A stretch of DNA of 64,000 nucleotides from positions 28,944,263 through 29,008,262 of the forward strand of contig NC_092800.1 of NCBI RefSeq assembly GCF_918797505.1, given 5' to 3'. The translations under genes and the position numbers were made by a program. This DNA is from Bemisia tabaci (taxonomy: Eukaryota > Arthropoda > Insecta > Hemiptera > Aleyrodidae). The notes beneath the pieces are model-generated. The model saw nothing but the letters and a program-made list of their open reading frames with translations. It did no database searches and was not told the DNA's origin. Positions 10,121 to 21,554 of this stretch are shown here, one piece after another (position 1 is the first letter of the stretch; every line of letters starts with the position of its first letter).

Positions 10121-10563
10121 CGTCGTTTCACTTATGAAAGAACGTTATACATTTCAATGTTCCCAAAACTTGCAAATTGCATTTGTGCCAAGAGAATTTT
10201 AGGAATATTTAACTGAAAATTTCGTTGGTTTTCCTTCTGAAGTTCCGATCCCGTGCAAAAGTTACCAAATTGTTGAGTAAAAATGGCTGAGGCACATTTT
10301 TGAAAAAAAAAAATAAATTGATCAAGTCAATTTTGCAACATTGGAATGGAGATACGTCCCTTCCAGTAGCGTGGCGTGAATTGCGATGTATCGATTGTTC
10401 TGCCATTTAAACCTATGGTAAAGAATCGATTATTAAGGTGTTAGTTGCGAACATACTGTTCATCGATAGTTTTCCATAGGTTTAAATGGCAGTTCAATCG
10501 ATGTATCGCAAAGCACGCCACGGCACGCACGGCCGCATTGGTCTCTTCGTCTGGAAAACGACG
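10121..10563. mobile_element. CGTC-family MITE interrupted by a GGCG element
   Basis: The left arm (CGTCGTTTCAC...GAACGTTATAC) and right arm (TTTTGCAACATTGGAATGG, then TTCGTCTGGAAAACGACG) correspond to the termini at 9117-9378. The right arm is split at 10363-10540. Removing the insertion and one duplication restores the usual family arm. Confidence 0.6.
10363..10540. mobile_element. GGCG-family hAT-like MITE nested in a CGTC element
   Basis: Begins CAGTAGCGTGGCG and ends in CATTG after a somewhat altered CACGCCACGGCACG arm. The flanking octamers GTCCCTTC (10355-10362) and GTCTCTTC (10541-10548) are an 8-bp duplication with one mismatch. The interior shares TATCGATTGTTCTGCC and the mirrored TTTAAACCTATGG with 9408-9572. 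It is younger than its CGTC host. Confidence 0.8.
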
Positions 10564-12233
10564 AAGTGGAGCATGACAGTGCGTTATCTCTCTTTCATAT
10601 ATTCTTCTTCTCTCTTTAGTCTCGTCTGTTGGGTCCTACTCGGCGAGAGAGGACGCTTAAACTAGCATGAAAACAAATATTGTTCAAATGGAGGCCGCTT
10701 TTATGAAAGCATGTATCCAATGGTGCGTGCACGCTGGACATTTTAACTGAAGAAAATGTGCAGCCGCTTCACTATCATCTACAATGTTATGCATGAGAGC
10801 CCTGATTTTTTAGGCTTGTTACTTCGATCCATACTAAGGGATAACGGGCAGAGGCGCATCTCGAGGAAAGAAGGAGTTGAGATTTTGAAATCACTGTAGT
10901 TGCGTTAGATCCCCTTGAAATGGATACAATTCGAGTATAACCTTAAATTTTATCATCATTGTCTTGTTTCCCATTGACAGACCGTGATAACTTCTTCAGT
11001 TAAGGTAGAAAAGTGTCATAGGAAGCAATAGTTATAAATTTTCAGATCATCACCCTATCACAATGAAAGCTGATTTGTAATCAAAGGAACAAAACATACG
11101 CCGCAATACTTTTTGATGCAGAAAAGAAAGTGAGAATAAATCTTCTCCGTTTGAAAATCATGATTGTACGTATACCTCTATCGTCAGGTCACAACTCCTA
11201 GGAGAGAATTTGTACCCAGTAGCTTCTCTCAGTTTAAATATCCATAATAATGACGCTGATCCAGACCATCCAGGCACTAAGTGTTCAGTTTTTGTTAAGA
11301 TTTATGGCTTATAAACTACTATGGAAGACGTCATTTACCGCGATAATTCATTTACAAAGTAATGATGCATCAATAAAGAATCTTTAAAAGGGACGATTTG
11401 TGAAAAAAAAATGAATAGCCATCAAAGAAAACAAAAGCACTGACCGAAAAAAAACGATGAATTGAATACGTAAATCTTTTTGTTCTACCTCATTTGATCA
11501 GAAATTTTAAGGTGGCTACCGCCACCCACGATGTATACACAAAACTTCTTCGGAATGAAGAGTTTGAACGATGAGTGTAATCTGGAACAAGTATCAATGA
11601 ATATGAAATTTTTTAATATGTGCTTTGCACTTGCAACTTTATTTTGGACTTTCAATTACTTAACGTGAGTATATGCCCACCAATTTTCTCTCTTCAATTT
11701 AAAACTCTTAAATATTTTCAAAAACTTTAACCACGCAGAATATAAAGGATTTAAAATGAGGGGAAATCCCCTGCTGTAATTCAAAGTTGTGCTATTAATC
11801 TTCAACGAGCTCCAATGTGGCAAAGTTGGGGTCATTGCCTTTTTATTTTGGATAAACCTCCAGTATACACTTAAACGAGTAGCTTGTAAAACATCATTGC
11901 CGAATTGTGTTATATTGACAATTTTTTTCGTCAGCACGTATGCACGAAAAAAAGACAAATCTAGAATGCGGGCATGCGATAAGTGCAAGGTGAATGTTTA
12001 ACCGTTACACAACTGTCAAAAATGACACCGGGCCTTTTTTTTTATTTGTTTACCCCTCCTTCCCTCCGTGTGAGGTCACCTCACCAGAGAGTCTCAGGCG
12101 ATTTTAACTGAAAATTTCACCGATTTTTTCGCAGATTTCATGCGAAAATCGGGCGAATTTTGGAGAAAAATTCCATGTGAACATTTTTTTAACACAGTGA
12201 TAAGAGAGCGAGAGACACAATAGCCCGAATTCG
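10564..12233. other. Unassigned AT-rich sequence, no gene seen
   Basis: Apparently unique. A 110-codon minus frame (11656-11988) overlaps a plus frame of 70 codons. Neither has a recognisable family signature. No repeats shared with other parts of the window were noticed. Confidence 0.45.
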
Positions 12234-12505
12234 GACAACAATAAAAACACACTAAAATACAAAAAACAAATGGGTATACACGGCTATAGAGGAGACATTA
12301 AACAACCAGGATGTTGCCAGAGTTTGCACTGATTCCTACCTCGGTCAGTTGCATGCTCATTTTCTCGTTTTAATTCCTACAATTTTTAGCTTCTGTTCCA
12401 GTTGAGAATGGGCATGTAATTGGCCCGAAACGTCCTGGTTGTTTAATGTCTCCTCCAGCCTTGTATATTCATTTGTTTTTTGTATTTTAGTGTGTTTTTA
12501 TTGTC
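12234..12505. mobile_element. MITE with about 80-bp terminal inverted repeats
   Basis: The left arm starts GACAACAATAAAAACACAC and contains AGGAGACATTAAACAACC. The right arm is its reverse complement, ending GTGTTTTTATTGTC. Arms are about 80 bp at high identity around a non-coding core of about 110 bp. Single copy in this window. Superfamily not assigned. Confidence 0.7.
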
Positions 12506-12524
12506 ATTTTTTCAACATAAATTA

Positions 12525-12590
12525 ATTGTTTGAGTCAGTTTGGCAACCTTGGAATAGAGTTACGTTCCTTCGTCCGGGAGCCGACAATTT
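12525..12590. repeat. CGTC-family right-arm fragment
   Basis: TTTGGCAACCTTGGAATAG, then GTTACGTTCCTTCGTCCGGG, matches the right arm at 9325-9374. No left arm is seen, so it is a solo end. A GC-rich stretch (12590-12840) follows without an assigned feature. Confidence 0.6.
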
Positions 12591-12852
12591 CCCGCGCAAA
12601 ATCTGACGGCCACGAACCGAAATGACCGGGAGGGAGATAAAAACGAAGACGCAGCGTGAAACGCGAGGCGCGGATAATGTTATTCTTTTCTCTTTTTCGG
12701 TGCGGTGTAAACTTATGCCCGGGAGCGTATTATTCAAAAACTTCTTGTCAACTTTGGCCCGGCTCTTTTAATCGAGCAGCAGATAATGCGTTTTAAACGA
12801 ATCGATCCGCCCGCCGCACGGTGGGGCGAGTCTTTGGAAGAAAGCGGACATG

Positions 12853-13264
12853 CACTGAAAAAAAATCTCGGTGTATTTACTAAGAAAAGGGTAAAATCAC
12901 CAAGAATTCAGGGTTCTATTTGATCCCGGTTTTTTCTTGGTAAAATTACCATTTATGGAAGTGGTAATTTTACCGAGAAATCTCGGTAAAATTATTGACT
13001 TTCTTGGTAATTTTACTGGACCTTGGTAAAAACGCCAATATTTTTTATCGATTGTGGTAGAATTACCGAAATAAAATGGCAAAGTTACCGAAAATTGATT
13101 ACCAATAAAAGTGGTATTCTTACCTGAGAAAAACAGTAAAAATACCGGTTTTTAGGCCAGCTTACCAGTCTGTCTTGGTAAAATTACCAATAATCGGTAA
13201 AAAAAGTGAGATGGTAAAGGTACCAACGGACCTTGGTAAAAACGCCGAGAATTTTTTTTCAGTG
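12853..13264 (-). mobile_element. CACTG2 MITE, GGTAA subfamily
   Basis: Ends CACTGAAAAAAAATCTCGG and CCGAGAATTTTTTTTCAGTG with a TG/TG 2-bp duplication (12851-12852, 13265-13266). The interior is dense in GGTAATTTTACC-type palindromes and has no coding capacity. Opposite in orientation to the copies at 16730-17147 and 48636-49119. Confidence 0.85.
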
Positions 13265-13266
13265 TG

Positions 13267-15289
13267 AAATCTTTCACAAATTTTGGTGTTTATTTCGCCA
13301 CATTTTAAATTTTAAGAGGAGCCTCTGGAAGGAAATTTCACGAGGAGAATACTGAAACCACTTTCAGAACCTCAAAGTTTATTATGAACAGAGTTATGAG
13401 CTTTTAAAGTTTCCAAATTTTGTTCTCCCATTGACTCAATAAACTGTGCGCCGAGCGGGGTCCTCGCGAATATTGCGTTAACCCCAAGGTCGTAGCGGAT
13501 TCGCGCCCCCATATTTTATTATTTTTATCATTTTTCTTCTTCTTTTTTATCTTTGGCGGTTACACATTTTCTGATTTCACGCGCCAGCTCGCGAGAGAGA
13601 CAAATTGCCATCTTCCCACGAGCGAGAACAAAGTTCCCTCGCTAACTTAGTTTGTCCCGAACTTTTTTTTGTAAAAAAAAAAATGTAAATTTCAATAAAT
13701 GTTTTGTGTCCTCCGGGCCTTTTCATCCGGCAAAACATTAAACCCTCATGTTTGTTTTTCTTTTTTTCTCGCGCGTTTTTTTTATCCACTCGCACTGCTT
13801 CAGTTTGCGAACTTCGAGTTTTCAGCTCCGGTTGAAGTGCGAAGTGAAAAGCACCGATAGAGTAAGCGAAAAAAGGCGCAAAAATACAATAATAATCTTC
13901 GCATTATCTAACGTTACCATGTAAATTTAATGCAATTCGTTTTTTAGTTTTAAACTATGTAGATAAATACAAGGAAATACTTGTAGTAGTTAAGTTATAT
14001 TTAAATAAATTCCTAAAAAAAGAAATAACGACATGGGGCGTGGGTAGAAGGGGTTTAGGGGTCTTCAATGTATGATTCAATATGATGAATTTAGTGTATA
14101 TTACTTCGCTTTGAAACTTTAAAAACTTGGTGCCGAATGAATGACTCATTGCATGGAACATGGACAGCGAAAACTACTGACATGATGTTGACTTTTCTGT
14201 TATCAATTAATGTAAGAAATTTGCAACCCTGTGACCGGTTGCATACTTTTGCGAAGTAGAGTCAAAAACACCAAGAGAGTTGATAAGTATACGCAAATAA
14301 TAATTCTCTACTCAAAACTAAGAGATTATGAAAATGGTGGCAACCATGCTTTTAGCCGAACCTCTATATAGAACATGTGACTAATTACACATTAGAACTC
14401 GCCCCATATTAGGTCATGAGTGGACATATAAATAAACAAGTTATATAAGAGCTTTAGTACACATTTTGAACTTCACCGCAGGTTGCATTTAGTGTCTCGC
14501 AAAATTGTACGAATATTCAAGTTGATCGCATTCAGCAACTTATGGATTGCACCGGATTTATTCTTCATCCTAATATTTCTAAGCGTCTGAGTGCAAAGGT
14601 CCATAACTACACCAAAAACCAAGGCGAATTAACCCTCAACTTAACCCTGGGTTGTGAAACTTATCCTTGGCGCATCTCCAGAATACAGTCGGGAGATGCT
14701 CACGCCAATTCCTAATAGTTTTATTTTCTTTCCTGGAATCAGTAAAACTAGTGCACCTCCTACGAAGGAAGGCAGGAAAAAAAAAGAAAGAAGAAGCGGG
14801 AAAAAATAGTTTCGCCGGAATCCAATCGATAACTTACACAACTTTCCTTCGGCTGTTCGACGACGAAATTCTCTACTTTACGACTTCGGAATGAAAGGAT
14901 CGATCGATTCCGCAAACTTTCCAACTTAAATTATTCCGAATAGTCCGTTTTGACGCCCATCGCGCCCGCTCGTACCAGATTTGCGCTACATTAAAGGAAA
15001 TTTGAAGGTTTTATCGTGCAATTTGGCAAGAGCACACCGAATATTCATAGATAATAGAGGAACAGCGAGTTTTTGCAAAGTCTGCCGGGTCATATAAAAA
15101 ATTAATGATCTAGATAGCATTTAGTTTCGTCCTAAGTTTCGCTAAGTTTTCATTTATCCTAGTTAGGCTTTGATATGCTAACTGGCCGCAGACTGCCACC
15201 AATTTTCTTTGCCGTTTCTTTTGCATTGCTTCCTACATTTCTTTGATGCTTTGTGTTTTGAGGTTTTTCGAGTTCTCGCGAGCTGCAGT
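13267..15289. other. Unassigned sequence, no gene seen
   Basis: Mostly AT-rich, with a GC-rich patch near 13440-13510 and poly(T)/poly(A) runs at 13660-13685. Frames of 66-75 codons carry no recognisable domain. No shared repeats were noticed. Confidence 0.45.
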
Positions 15290-15412
15290 CAGAGGCGTGG
15301 CGTGCTTTGTGATATATCGATTGATCTACCATTTAAACCTATGGAAATTAATCGATAAATGGGATGTTCGCAGCGAACACCTTGATAATCGATTCGTTAC
15401 CATAGGTTTAAA

Positions 15413-15943
15413 GGTTTCAGGAATTTTCGTCCAATTTTTTTCGTCCTAGAGAATTTTAGTCCAATAAATTTTGCCCGGTACCACTTAGTCCAGTAAGTTT
15501 GGTCCGATATTTTTTGGTCCAATTCATAAAATGGCCCTGCGTTTTAGATCCAATCGGTTTTTTTTCTGTCCTTTGTATATACTTTTTCATGGGCGTTGTC
15601 CTGCCTTTAGTTCACAAGCTGTGTTCCCATAAAACCGAGGACACTTACAACGTTCTGTACCAACAGCTTAAAATGTATGCAGAATCTATTAAGTCCACCT
15701 TCATTTCCAACATGCTCTTACGTTACTCCCTTACGTTACTCCCTTTTCTAACATTTACCTACGTTGTAAATTGGACAAAAATAAAATATGATCATTGGAC
15801 ACATAAGTACGAGTCAAAGTAATAAAGAGGACTAAAAAAGGTAGGACAAATTTTCTTTTGGACCAAACTAACTACTGGACATAAATGTAAAATGGACCAA
15901 AAAAAATTGGACCCAAAAACATTGAACAAAGATTCTTATAACC
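15413..15943 (+). mobile_element. MULE (Phantom-like) non-autonomous remnant
   Basis: Inserted in a GGCG element with an 8-bp duplication GGTTTAAA (15405-15412, 15944-15951). Its ends GGTTTCAGGAATTTTCGTCC and, inverted, GGTTATAAGAATCTTTGTTC fit GGTTWWAGGA-type MULE termini. Both subterminal regions are studded with GTCCA or TGGAC, as in the element at 44308-46311. A short transposase-like frame lies inside. Far too short to be autonomous. Confidence 0.65.
15499..15822 (+). pseudogene. Possible MULE transposase fragment
   Basis: The 107-codon frame contains LPLVHKLCSHKTEDTYNVLY followed by QQLKMYAE at about residues 35-62. By family knowledge this resembles the segment of Mutator-like transposases where a hydrophobic strand leads into an xxKTEETYxxLF-type helix. 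The remaining residues are not diagnostic and no complete catalytic triad is present. The N-terminal part comes from terminal-repeat sequence. I read it as a vestige of a deleted autonomous element. The position inside MULE-type ends supports this, but it rests on a short match. Confidence 0.45.
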
Positions 15944-15993
15944 GGTTTAAATGGCATAACAATCGATACATCGCAATTCACGCCACTCCACTG

Positions 15994-16729
15994 ATGTCTA
16001 GTTAGACAGTCAAGTATCATATTTGTTTCTCTTGTTTTTCGAGTGTCACACGAGACACATCTAAATCAGTAGTTTTTAAAAGGGCTCAAGTCCAGTAACT
16101 CAAAATCTTTTCTTTCTTTGGCGTTTTTTGGCGGGTTTTTTTACGTGGCATTCTTGTTTTCTGTGCGTCTGTCACTCGTGTTCCAATGAGCGGACTACTG
16201 CACGCTGCTCTCTGGGTTAAATGTTAAGGACAAACGGAGGGTTCGAAAATGCGAAAAAAGCCCTATTTGAAAATTGGATTACCATTCTTTTTAAAAGTAC
16301 TGATTTATCTATACTGCATTTTGCAGTAATAAATTTCCAGCTTAGCCGTAAAAGCAATTATTTGCGAGGAAAAACTAATGGCACATACGTCGTTCCTAAA
16401 ATAAGCTATAAATTAAAGCTCCTAATTGCAAAGTGCATTTCAATTTTGCTGAAATTTTCACGTGCTTCTCATCTTGTAAGCGGAAAATTGAAACACACTT
16501 TGCGGAAAGAACTATAATTTTTCGTTCATCAGTATAATATCATATCTCTTAGGGAATCTAACGGCACATACGTCGTTCCGAGAATAAGCCAGAAATTGTA
16601 GCTCCTCACTGCAAAATGTATTCCCCATTGACTGAAATTATTACGATGGCAGAAAGAGAGTTCAATCTTAAAATTTGGAGTTAAAAATTGGAATTTGGGA
16701 GCGACAATTTTACAGAATGTGTATTTACA
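15994..16729. repeat. Degraded direct repeats of the GCCAGAAATTGTAGCTCC family
   Basis: Two partial units at about 16376-16440 and 16557-16625 share GGCACATACGTCGTTCC, then AGCTCCTMAYTGCAAARTG, spaced about 180 bp. They are relatives of the repeats at 1-80 and 24921-25400. The rest is unassigned AT-rich sequence. Confidence 0.45.
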
Positions 16730-17147
16730 CACTGAAAAAAAAAATTCTCGGCGTTTTTACCACGGTCCGTTGGTACCTTTATCATTTCACTTTTTTTTAC
16801 CAATTATTGGTAATTTTACCGAGACAGACTGGTAAGCTTACCTAAAAACCGGTATTTTTACTGTTTTTTTTCAGGTAAGAATACCACTTTTATTGGCAAT
16901 CAATTCTTGGTAACTTTGCCATTTTATCTCGGTAATTCTACCTCAGTCGATAAAAAATATTGGCGTTTTTACCAAGGTCCAGTAAAATTACCGAGGAAGT
17001 TCAATAATTTTACCGAGATTTCTCGGTAAAATTACCAATTCCATAAATGGTAATTTTACCAAGAAAAAACCGGGATCAAATAGAACCCTGAATTCTTGGT
17101 AATTTTACCCTTCTCTTAGTAAATACACCGAGATTTTTTTTTCAGTG
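16730..17147 (+). mobile_element. CACTG2 MITE, GGTAA subfamily
   Basis: Ends CACTGAAAAAAAAAATTCTC and GAGATTTTTTTTTCAGTG with a CA/CA 2-bp duplication (16728-16729, 17148-17149). The interior is collinear with 48636-49119 and inverted relative to 12853-13264. Non-coding. Confidence 0.87.
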
Positions 17148-17149
17148 CA

Positions 17150-18537
17150 CTAGTTTTACTTGGAAATATCAATATATCGACTTTTTCAGAAACTGCATTT
17201 ATGCGCCTTGTTCTCCAAGTCCCTCGAACAGCAGTTCCTCAGTGCAGAATGTGGTCCAATTTGGCTTCGTCGTTGATTACGAGCGCAGCGGAGAGTAATC
17301 CTTTCTCGTCACGGGCCCGGACCGCGGCGTCCGGAACGGGAGCCACAGTCGCCCGGTTGGCACACGGCTTAACCGAAATGCGCACAACAAGTTCCTAAGT
17401 CTTTATTTGTCAGTTAGTGTCCCGATGATTCCAGTCCGGAGCCACCCGGATTCCGGAATTCGGAGTTGCCGCAAAGCGCTCAGTTTAGCGCACTCGCCAT
17501 GATGAAACGTGTCAGTTCCGCGGGGTCTCTAACTCGATTTTGATAAAAGGTCAAGGCTTTTGAAAGAGCTTCGAGGAGTGAAACGTAAAGGAGGGATAAC
17601 GGGCTGATTTAAACCACTACGCATTTTTTATTTACTCTTGACTGAGGCCGTTCGAAAAATACGTGACGCTTCGTTTCGGATTCCTCCCCCCCTTCCCGGG
17701 ACGGAGGTCCTTATCTTTTAAAGCATAAGAATAGAATGACGTAACGCTCTCCTTGGTCCCCCTCCTCCTACCCGGAGCGTCACGTATTGAGAACGGCCCC
17801 GCCCCTAAGATCGTTTGAATTCTAGTATGATCAGATGAGGGCACAATACAAATTGGAAGAACTTCTTACAATTTGTAAAACAGAAAAGAGGTAGCACTAG
17901 AAGAGGAAGAACAACCAAAGAAGGAGGAAAAATTGAAGAAAAAATATAAGTAAGAAGAAATAGAAAAGGTAGAAGAAAAACAGAAAGGAAAAAAATCAGA
18001 GGAAAAGGAGGAAGAATGAAGGAAGAGGAAAAAGATGGACTGAGAGGAGAAGAAGAAGAAGCACGATAACACGAAAAATGTCTATCTCCTTGTCCTTTCC
18101 TTCTTTTCTTCTTTTTATCTCCATTCGTCTCCTTCTATTTGTATCTCTTTCATCGTCTTCATCCTGCGTCATCGTGCTCACCAGACACACGTAATAATCC
18201 TACGATCTTAGTCGGTCAGACTAGGGTTAATACCATTCTATCAATAAAATTCATACCAATACCTAACTATACATCACCAAATTGTTATATTTCTGTAACC
18301 TAGGTCAGGAACTCACAGTCTGTCACATTTGCCAGATCCTTTGAAAGTGTTGCATGTTTACTTTAGGTATAGTGTTTTGCAGACCACTAATTATTTTTGT
18401 TTTCCCATTTTTGTTTCAGGTAAGAAAACGTGCTTTTTCGGTTACTGCTCCTATACATGCGGATTTTTTGCAGCTACACACTGAGATGTACTCTCAAAGA
18501 GGTCTTGAAAGGTCGTCAGCCTGTGTATATTCACATT
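17150..18537. other. Unassigned sequence with purine and pyrimidine tracts
   Basis: 17200-17500 is a GC-rich patch with an unrecognised 65-codon frame. 17876-18063 is almost all purine on the plus strand, with GAA/GGAA units. 18088-18140 is pyrimidine-rich with a partly complementary order. Low-complexity frames here are artefacts. Confidence 0.5.
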
Positions 18538-18660
18538 TTTGGTCCATTGCAACCACCTGCTTCCAACAATTAAGATCGCTCTTTTTTCTCTTTTTCTAAA
18601 GGTTTGTCCATCAATTCCAATAATCAGCTCGCAGACCAGGGTTAAGCTCCGCGAAAAATA
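18538..18660 (+). repeat. Dispersed repeat pair member (also 27422-27535)
   Basis: Shares CCATTGMAAC, CTTCC, RGATCGCYCT, then TCATCAATYCCARTAATCA and CAGACCAGGGTTAAGC-like sequence with 27422-27535. About 75 percent identity by eye. Element type unknown. Confidence 0.45.
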
Positions 18661-18764
18661 CTCCATCACTCGTTCCTCAAAAAACCTCGTATCCGAGTCC
18701 GCGGCCCGGAAAATCCCGTCCCGCATCCGGGTTCAACGGGTGCGAGGCCGAGGTTCCCCGAATA

Positions 18765-19017
18765 CTGCCGTGCTAAGGAAAAACGCCATATGAACCTTCA
18801 GAAGTTGCCAAATTTCCTTCGATAAAAACCGACTTTACTGGGAAAATTGTGAATTTTTTCCCCCAAAATTTTCAGGCAATTTTGTACGCAATGTAATATA
18901 AAATATCTGAAAATTTCAAGGAAAAACATTCACGATAGTCGTCAAAAATACTTCTTTTATCGAGGGAAATCTGGCAACTCCCGAATGTTCATACGGCGTC
19001 CTTCCTTAGCACGGCAG
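18765..19017. mobile_element. CTGCC-family MITE, intact, AATA flanks
   Basis: Ends CTGCCGTGCTAAGG and CCTTAGCACGGCAG. The inner inverted motifs are CGCCATATGAACCTTC and GAATGTTCATACGGCG. The flanks AATA (18761-18764) and AATA (19018-19021) suggest a 4-bp target duplication. The interior has paired AGTTGCCAAATTTCC and GGAAATCTGGCAACTC arms and no coding capacity. About 250 bp, matching other copies here. Confidence 0.85.
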
Positions 19018-19021
19018 AATA

Positions 19022-19561
19022 GCGGCGCAGCTCGAACTTTAATTATGGGATCATGTTTACTTTAGGCCTTTGCCGAGACTTAAGAACTGACGGATGCGAA
19101 CCCGCGGAGCGCTGTCAACGGAGCGCCTTGATGCTTGACGGATTGATAGAGCGAATGATGCTGCGTCTCGGGGGAGAGCCGTGACAAATTCGAGATATTT
19201 TGATGTTATTTTAACTTCCCCACCGCGGCGCGAGACGCAACCAGCCGCGCGCGGCTCAGACGGATTGACAAGGAGGCGCGCTATGCAGACAGCTTGAGTT
19301 TTGACGTTGAATGATGTTTCACTTTGAGGGAATACGCGGAAGTTGTTGTCGGGACGATAAAACCGGGCGGGTTTTATCTGCCGGGTGATATGAGCGCTCA
19401 AATCTGACATAATCGTCGAGCCTATTTTGTTGGCACAATTTTGCTCGCAATTTTACTTACCACGTTGATGTACGGTAATTTTATCTGAACGCTCTGAGTT
19501 AACGCCTCATCGTGATTCTGAACAACATTTTTCAACGGAAAAATCGCGATATTCGGTATTG
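19022..19561. other. CpG-rich patch and unassigned sequence
   Basis: 19060-19400 is CpG-rich and carries an unrecognised 117-codon minus-strand frame. The rest is AT-rich. No RNA or protein family is recognised. Confidence 0.4.
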
Positions 19562-19789
19562 CACTGGAAAAAAAAACACATTGGATCTAGAGTCCAGACT
19601 CTTAAAAACATCGACAAGAAAAAGTACTCTCGATTCAATCAGAATCTAGCTTAAATCAAGAATCAAGCCTCTTAATTTAAGCGGATTTCGTTTTGATTCA
19701 AGCAAAAATCCGTTTGAATCAAGAGTATTTTTTCTTGTCAGTGTTTTCAAGAATCTGGACTCTAGATCCAATGTGTTTTTTTTCCAGTG
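19562..19789. mobile_element. CACTG2 MITE, TTAAGCTTAAATC palindrome subfamily
   Basis: Ends CACTGGAAAAAAAAACAC and TGTTTTTTTTCCAGTG. Arms contain TTGGATCTAGAGTCCAGACT and its inverse, and the whole is nearly a perfect palindrome. The flanking dinucleotides are TG and TA, so the duplication has one mismatch. Relatives at 22159, 50380 and 54509. Confidence 0.8.
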
Positions 19790-19879
19790 TAGACCTCTCA
19801 CCGTGTTTTTCAAAGAGCGAATACTTCTGCAGCTATTTTCAATAGCTCTACCAAATGATCAGAAAATAAGAGAGCAAGT

Positions 19880-20131
19880 CTGCCGTGCTAAGGATAAACG
19901 CCGTATGAGCCTCCAGGCATTGCCAAATTTCTTTTGATAAAACACGAATTTCCTGGTAAACTTATGAATATTTTCTCTCCAATTTTTCAGACGATTTTGC
20001 TCGCAATTTCACCTAAAGTTCCTGAAAATTTAAAAGGAAAATATTAATAACTTTTCTCCAAAATGAACACTTTATCGAATGAAATTTGGCAACTCTCGAA
20101 TGTTCATACGGCGTTCTTCCTCAGCACGGCA
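19880..20131. mobile_element. CTGCC-family MITE
   Basis: Begins CTGCCGTGCTAAGGATAAACG and ends CTTCCTCAGCACGGCA; the last base of the right repeat is changed. The interior has paired GCATTGCCAAATTTC and GAAATTTGGCAACTC arms. Non-coding. Confidence 0.8.
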
Positions 20132-20794
20132 TGGAGACTAGAATAATTTTATGTATGTAATAGATCAAAGAAAAGGACAGACAGAGGTAACTAGGCAACT
20201 AAAAACTATACAGCCTTGTCAAGTTTTCACAACTTCGGTAATCGCTTTTGGTTACTTGGGATGTAGTGGACATGCTATTGTTGCGATATTCGACTAATTG
20301 ATTTGCAAAAATTGCGATATTTGATATATTTTGACTTGCGATGGTTTCAACTAGCTATCAGAACACAACGTTATGACCAAACTCTGTGGAAGGTTAACCA
20401 TGCCAATTCATTACAGTTTTGTCGTCGATAAATCGTAAATCAATCAATGACCCATTAGAAACTAGAAATTTCAGACGCATTTTACCACCAAGCCTCGATA
20501 CGATAGTATTATGAATTAGTCTACAATGCAACCGTTGAGCTGCGATGTAGAACGTAAAACATAGCCACTGAATCAATCTACGTCTTATGTTAAAGACAAG
20601 AGTTAGGTTCAAACCTAACATACAACTAAACCAGCACGGGAGCTAGTTTGTTGCATACTTTCCCCAATTGAAGGCGCGCGGTGGGAGTGATGTTCTTGAA
20701 CGCTATACTCTTCGTGATTCCGGGGGAGTCATACGTAAGGAGAACTTTCCCTCTCAGCCGCAGCAACGGTTCTCAGGATACTCATTCATTAGAG
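20132..20794. other. Unassigned sequence, no gene seen
   Basis: AT-rich with one 75-codon minus-strand frame of no recognisable family. No shared repeats were noticed. Confidence 0.45.
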
Positions 20795-21035
20795 CTGCCG
20801 AGCTAAGAGAAAATGACGTATGATCCGACGTTGCCAAATCCCTTTAATAAACACAAGTTTTCTGATTAACGCATGAATATTTTTCCTTGAAATTTTCCGA
20901 GACTCCAGATTCACTTACGGAGAAAAGTCTTTGAAATATCGAAGGAAACAAATTGCAAGGTCTCTAGGAAATACGTAATTAATGTGGAGAAATCTGACGT
21001 CGCTCGAATGTACATACGGCTTTCTATCCGCGAGT
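20795..21035. mobile_element. CTGCC-family MITE, degraded
   Basis: The left end CTGCCGAGCTAAGAG, then GACGTATGATCC, is recognisable. The right side keeps TCGAATGTACATACGGC but the terminal CACGGCAG is lost. Confidence 0.65.
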
Positions 21036-21202
21036 TGAATTTTTCCTATCAGCGGTAGAAAAATTTCGCAAGAGATCCATTCGAACAATGCTAAGGAAGT
21101 GCTAAGGAGTTTTTCAGTGATTGCATACTTTATTAACAGAACTTATGGGAGGTTTAAATGTTCAAACGATGTTTCTCAATGACACCGCAACAAGGCAAAA
21201 TA

Positions 21203-21374
21203 TTGAATTTTCGAGAGTTGCCAAATTTCCTCTCATAAATCATGTACTTTTAAGAAAAGTCATGATAATTTTTCCTTGAAATTGTCATACCTTTTAGATT
21301 ACAGAAAATCCGCTTAATGATGTGAAGAAAAATATTTACAATTTTCCCAGTAAAATCGTCGTTTTATTAAAGGA
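21203..21374. mobile_element. CTGCC-family MITE interior without ends
   Basis: TTTTCGAGAGTTGCCAAATT, then TTTTTCCTTGAAATT and ATTTTCCCAG...TTTTATTAAAGG, follow the family interior. Neither end motif is present, so this is a truncated relic. Confidence 0.5.
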
Positions 21375-21554
21375 CGACCAAAACTATATTAATTACTAAT
21401 TTATTTAATTTAACTTTCTTATTCTGGTATACAATTAAATTTTAGGTTGGTTAACAGACTTTTTGATATTTATGATCCTTATACTTTTTTGTATTCTTTT
21501 TAGCAATATCTTTAGTCATTGGGGGCTTTTGTAATTGACTTGTTCCTTCAATAA

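Larger units (their letters stand above)
15290..15993. mobile_element. GGCG-family hAT-like MITE split by a MULE-like insertion
   Basis: The left part runs from CAGAGGCGTGGCGTGC to TACCATAGGTTTAAA (15412). The right part resumes at 15944 with GGTTTAAATGGC and ends CGCCACTCCACTG. Together they rebuild the roughly 165-bp family. The outer 8-bp flanks no longer match, so the copy is old. Confidence 0.8.

Noticed and set aside
14625..14655. Telomere-like TTAACCCT motifs
   Set aside because: Only two loose matches, not tandem, and not the insect TTAGG type.
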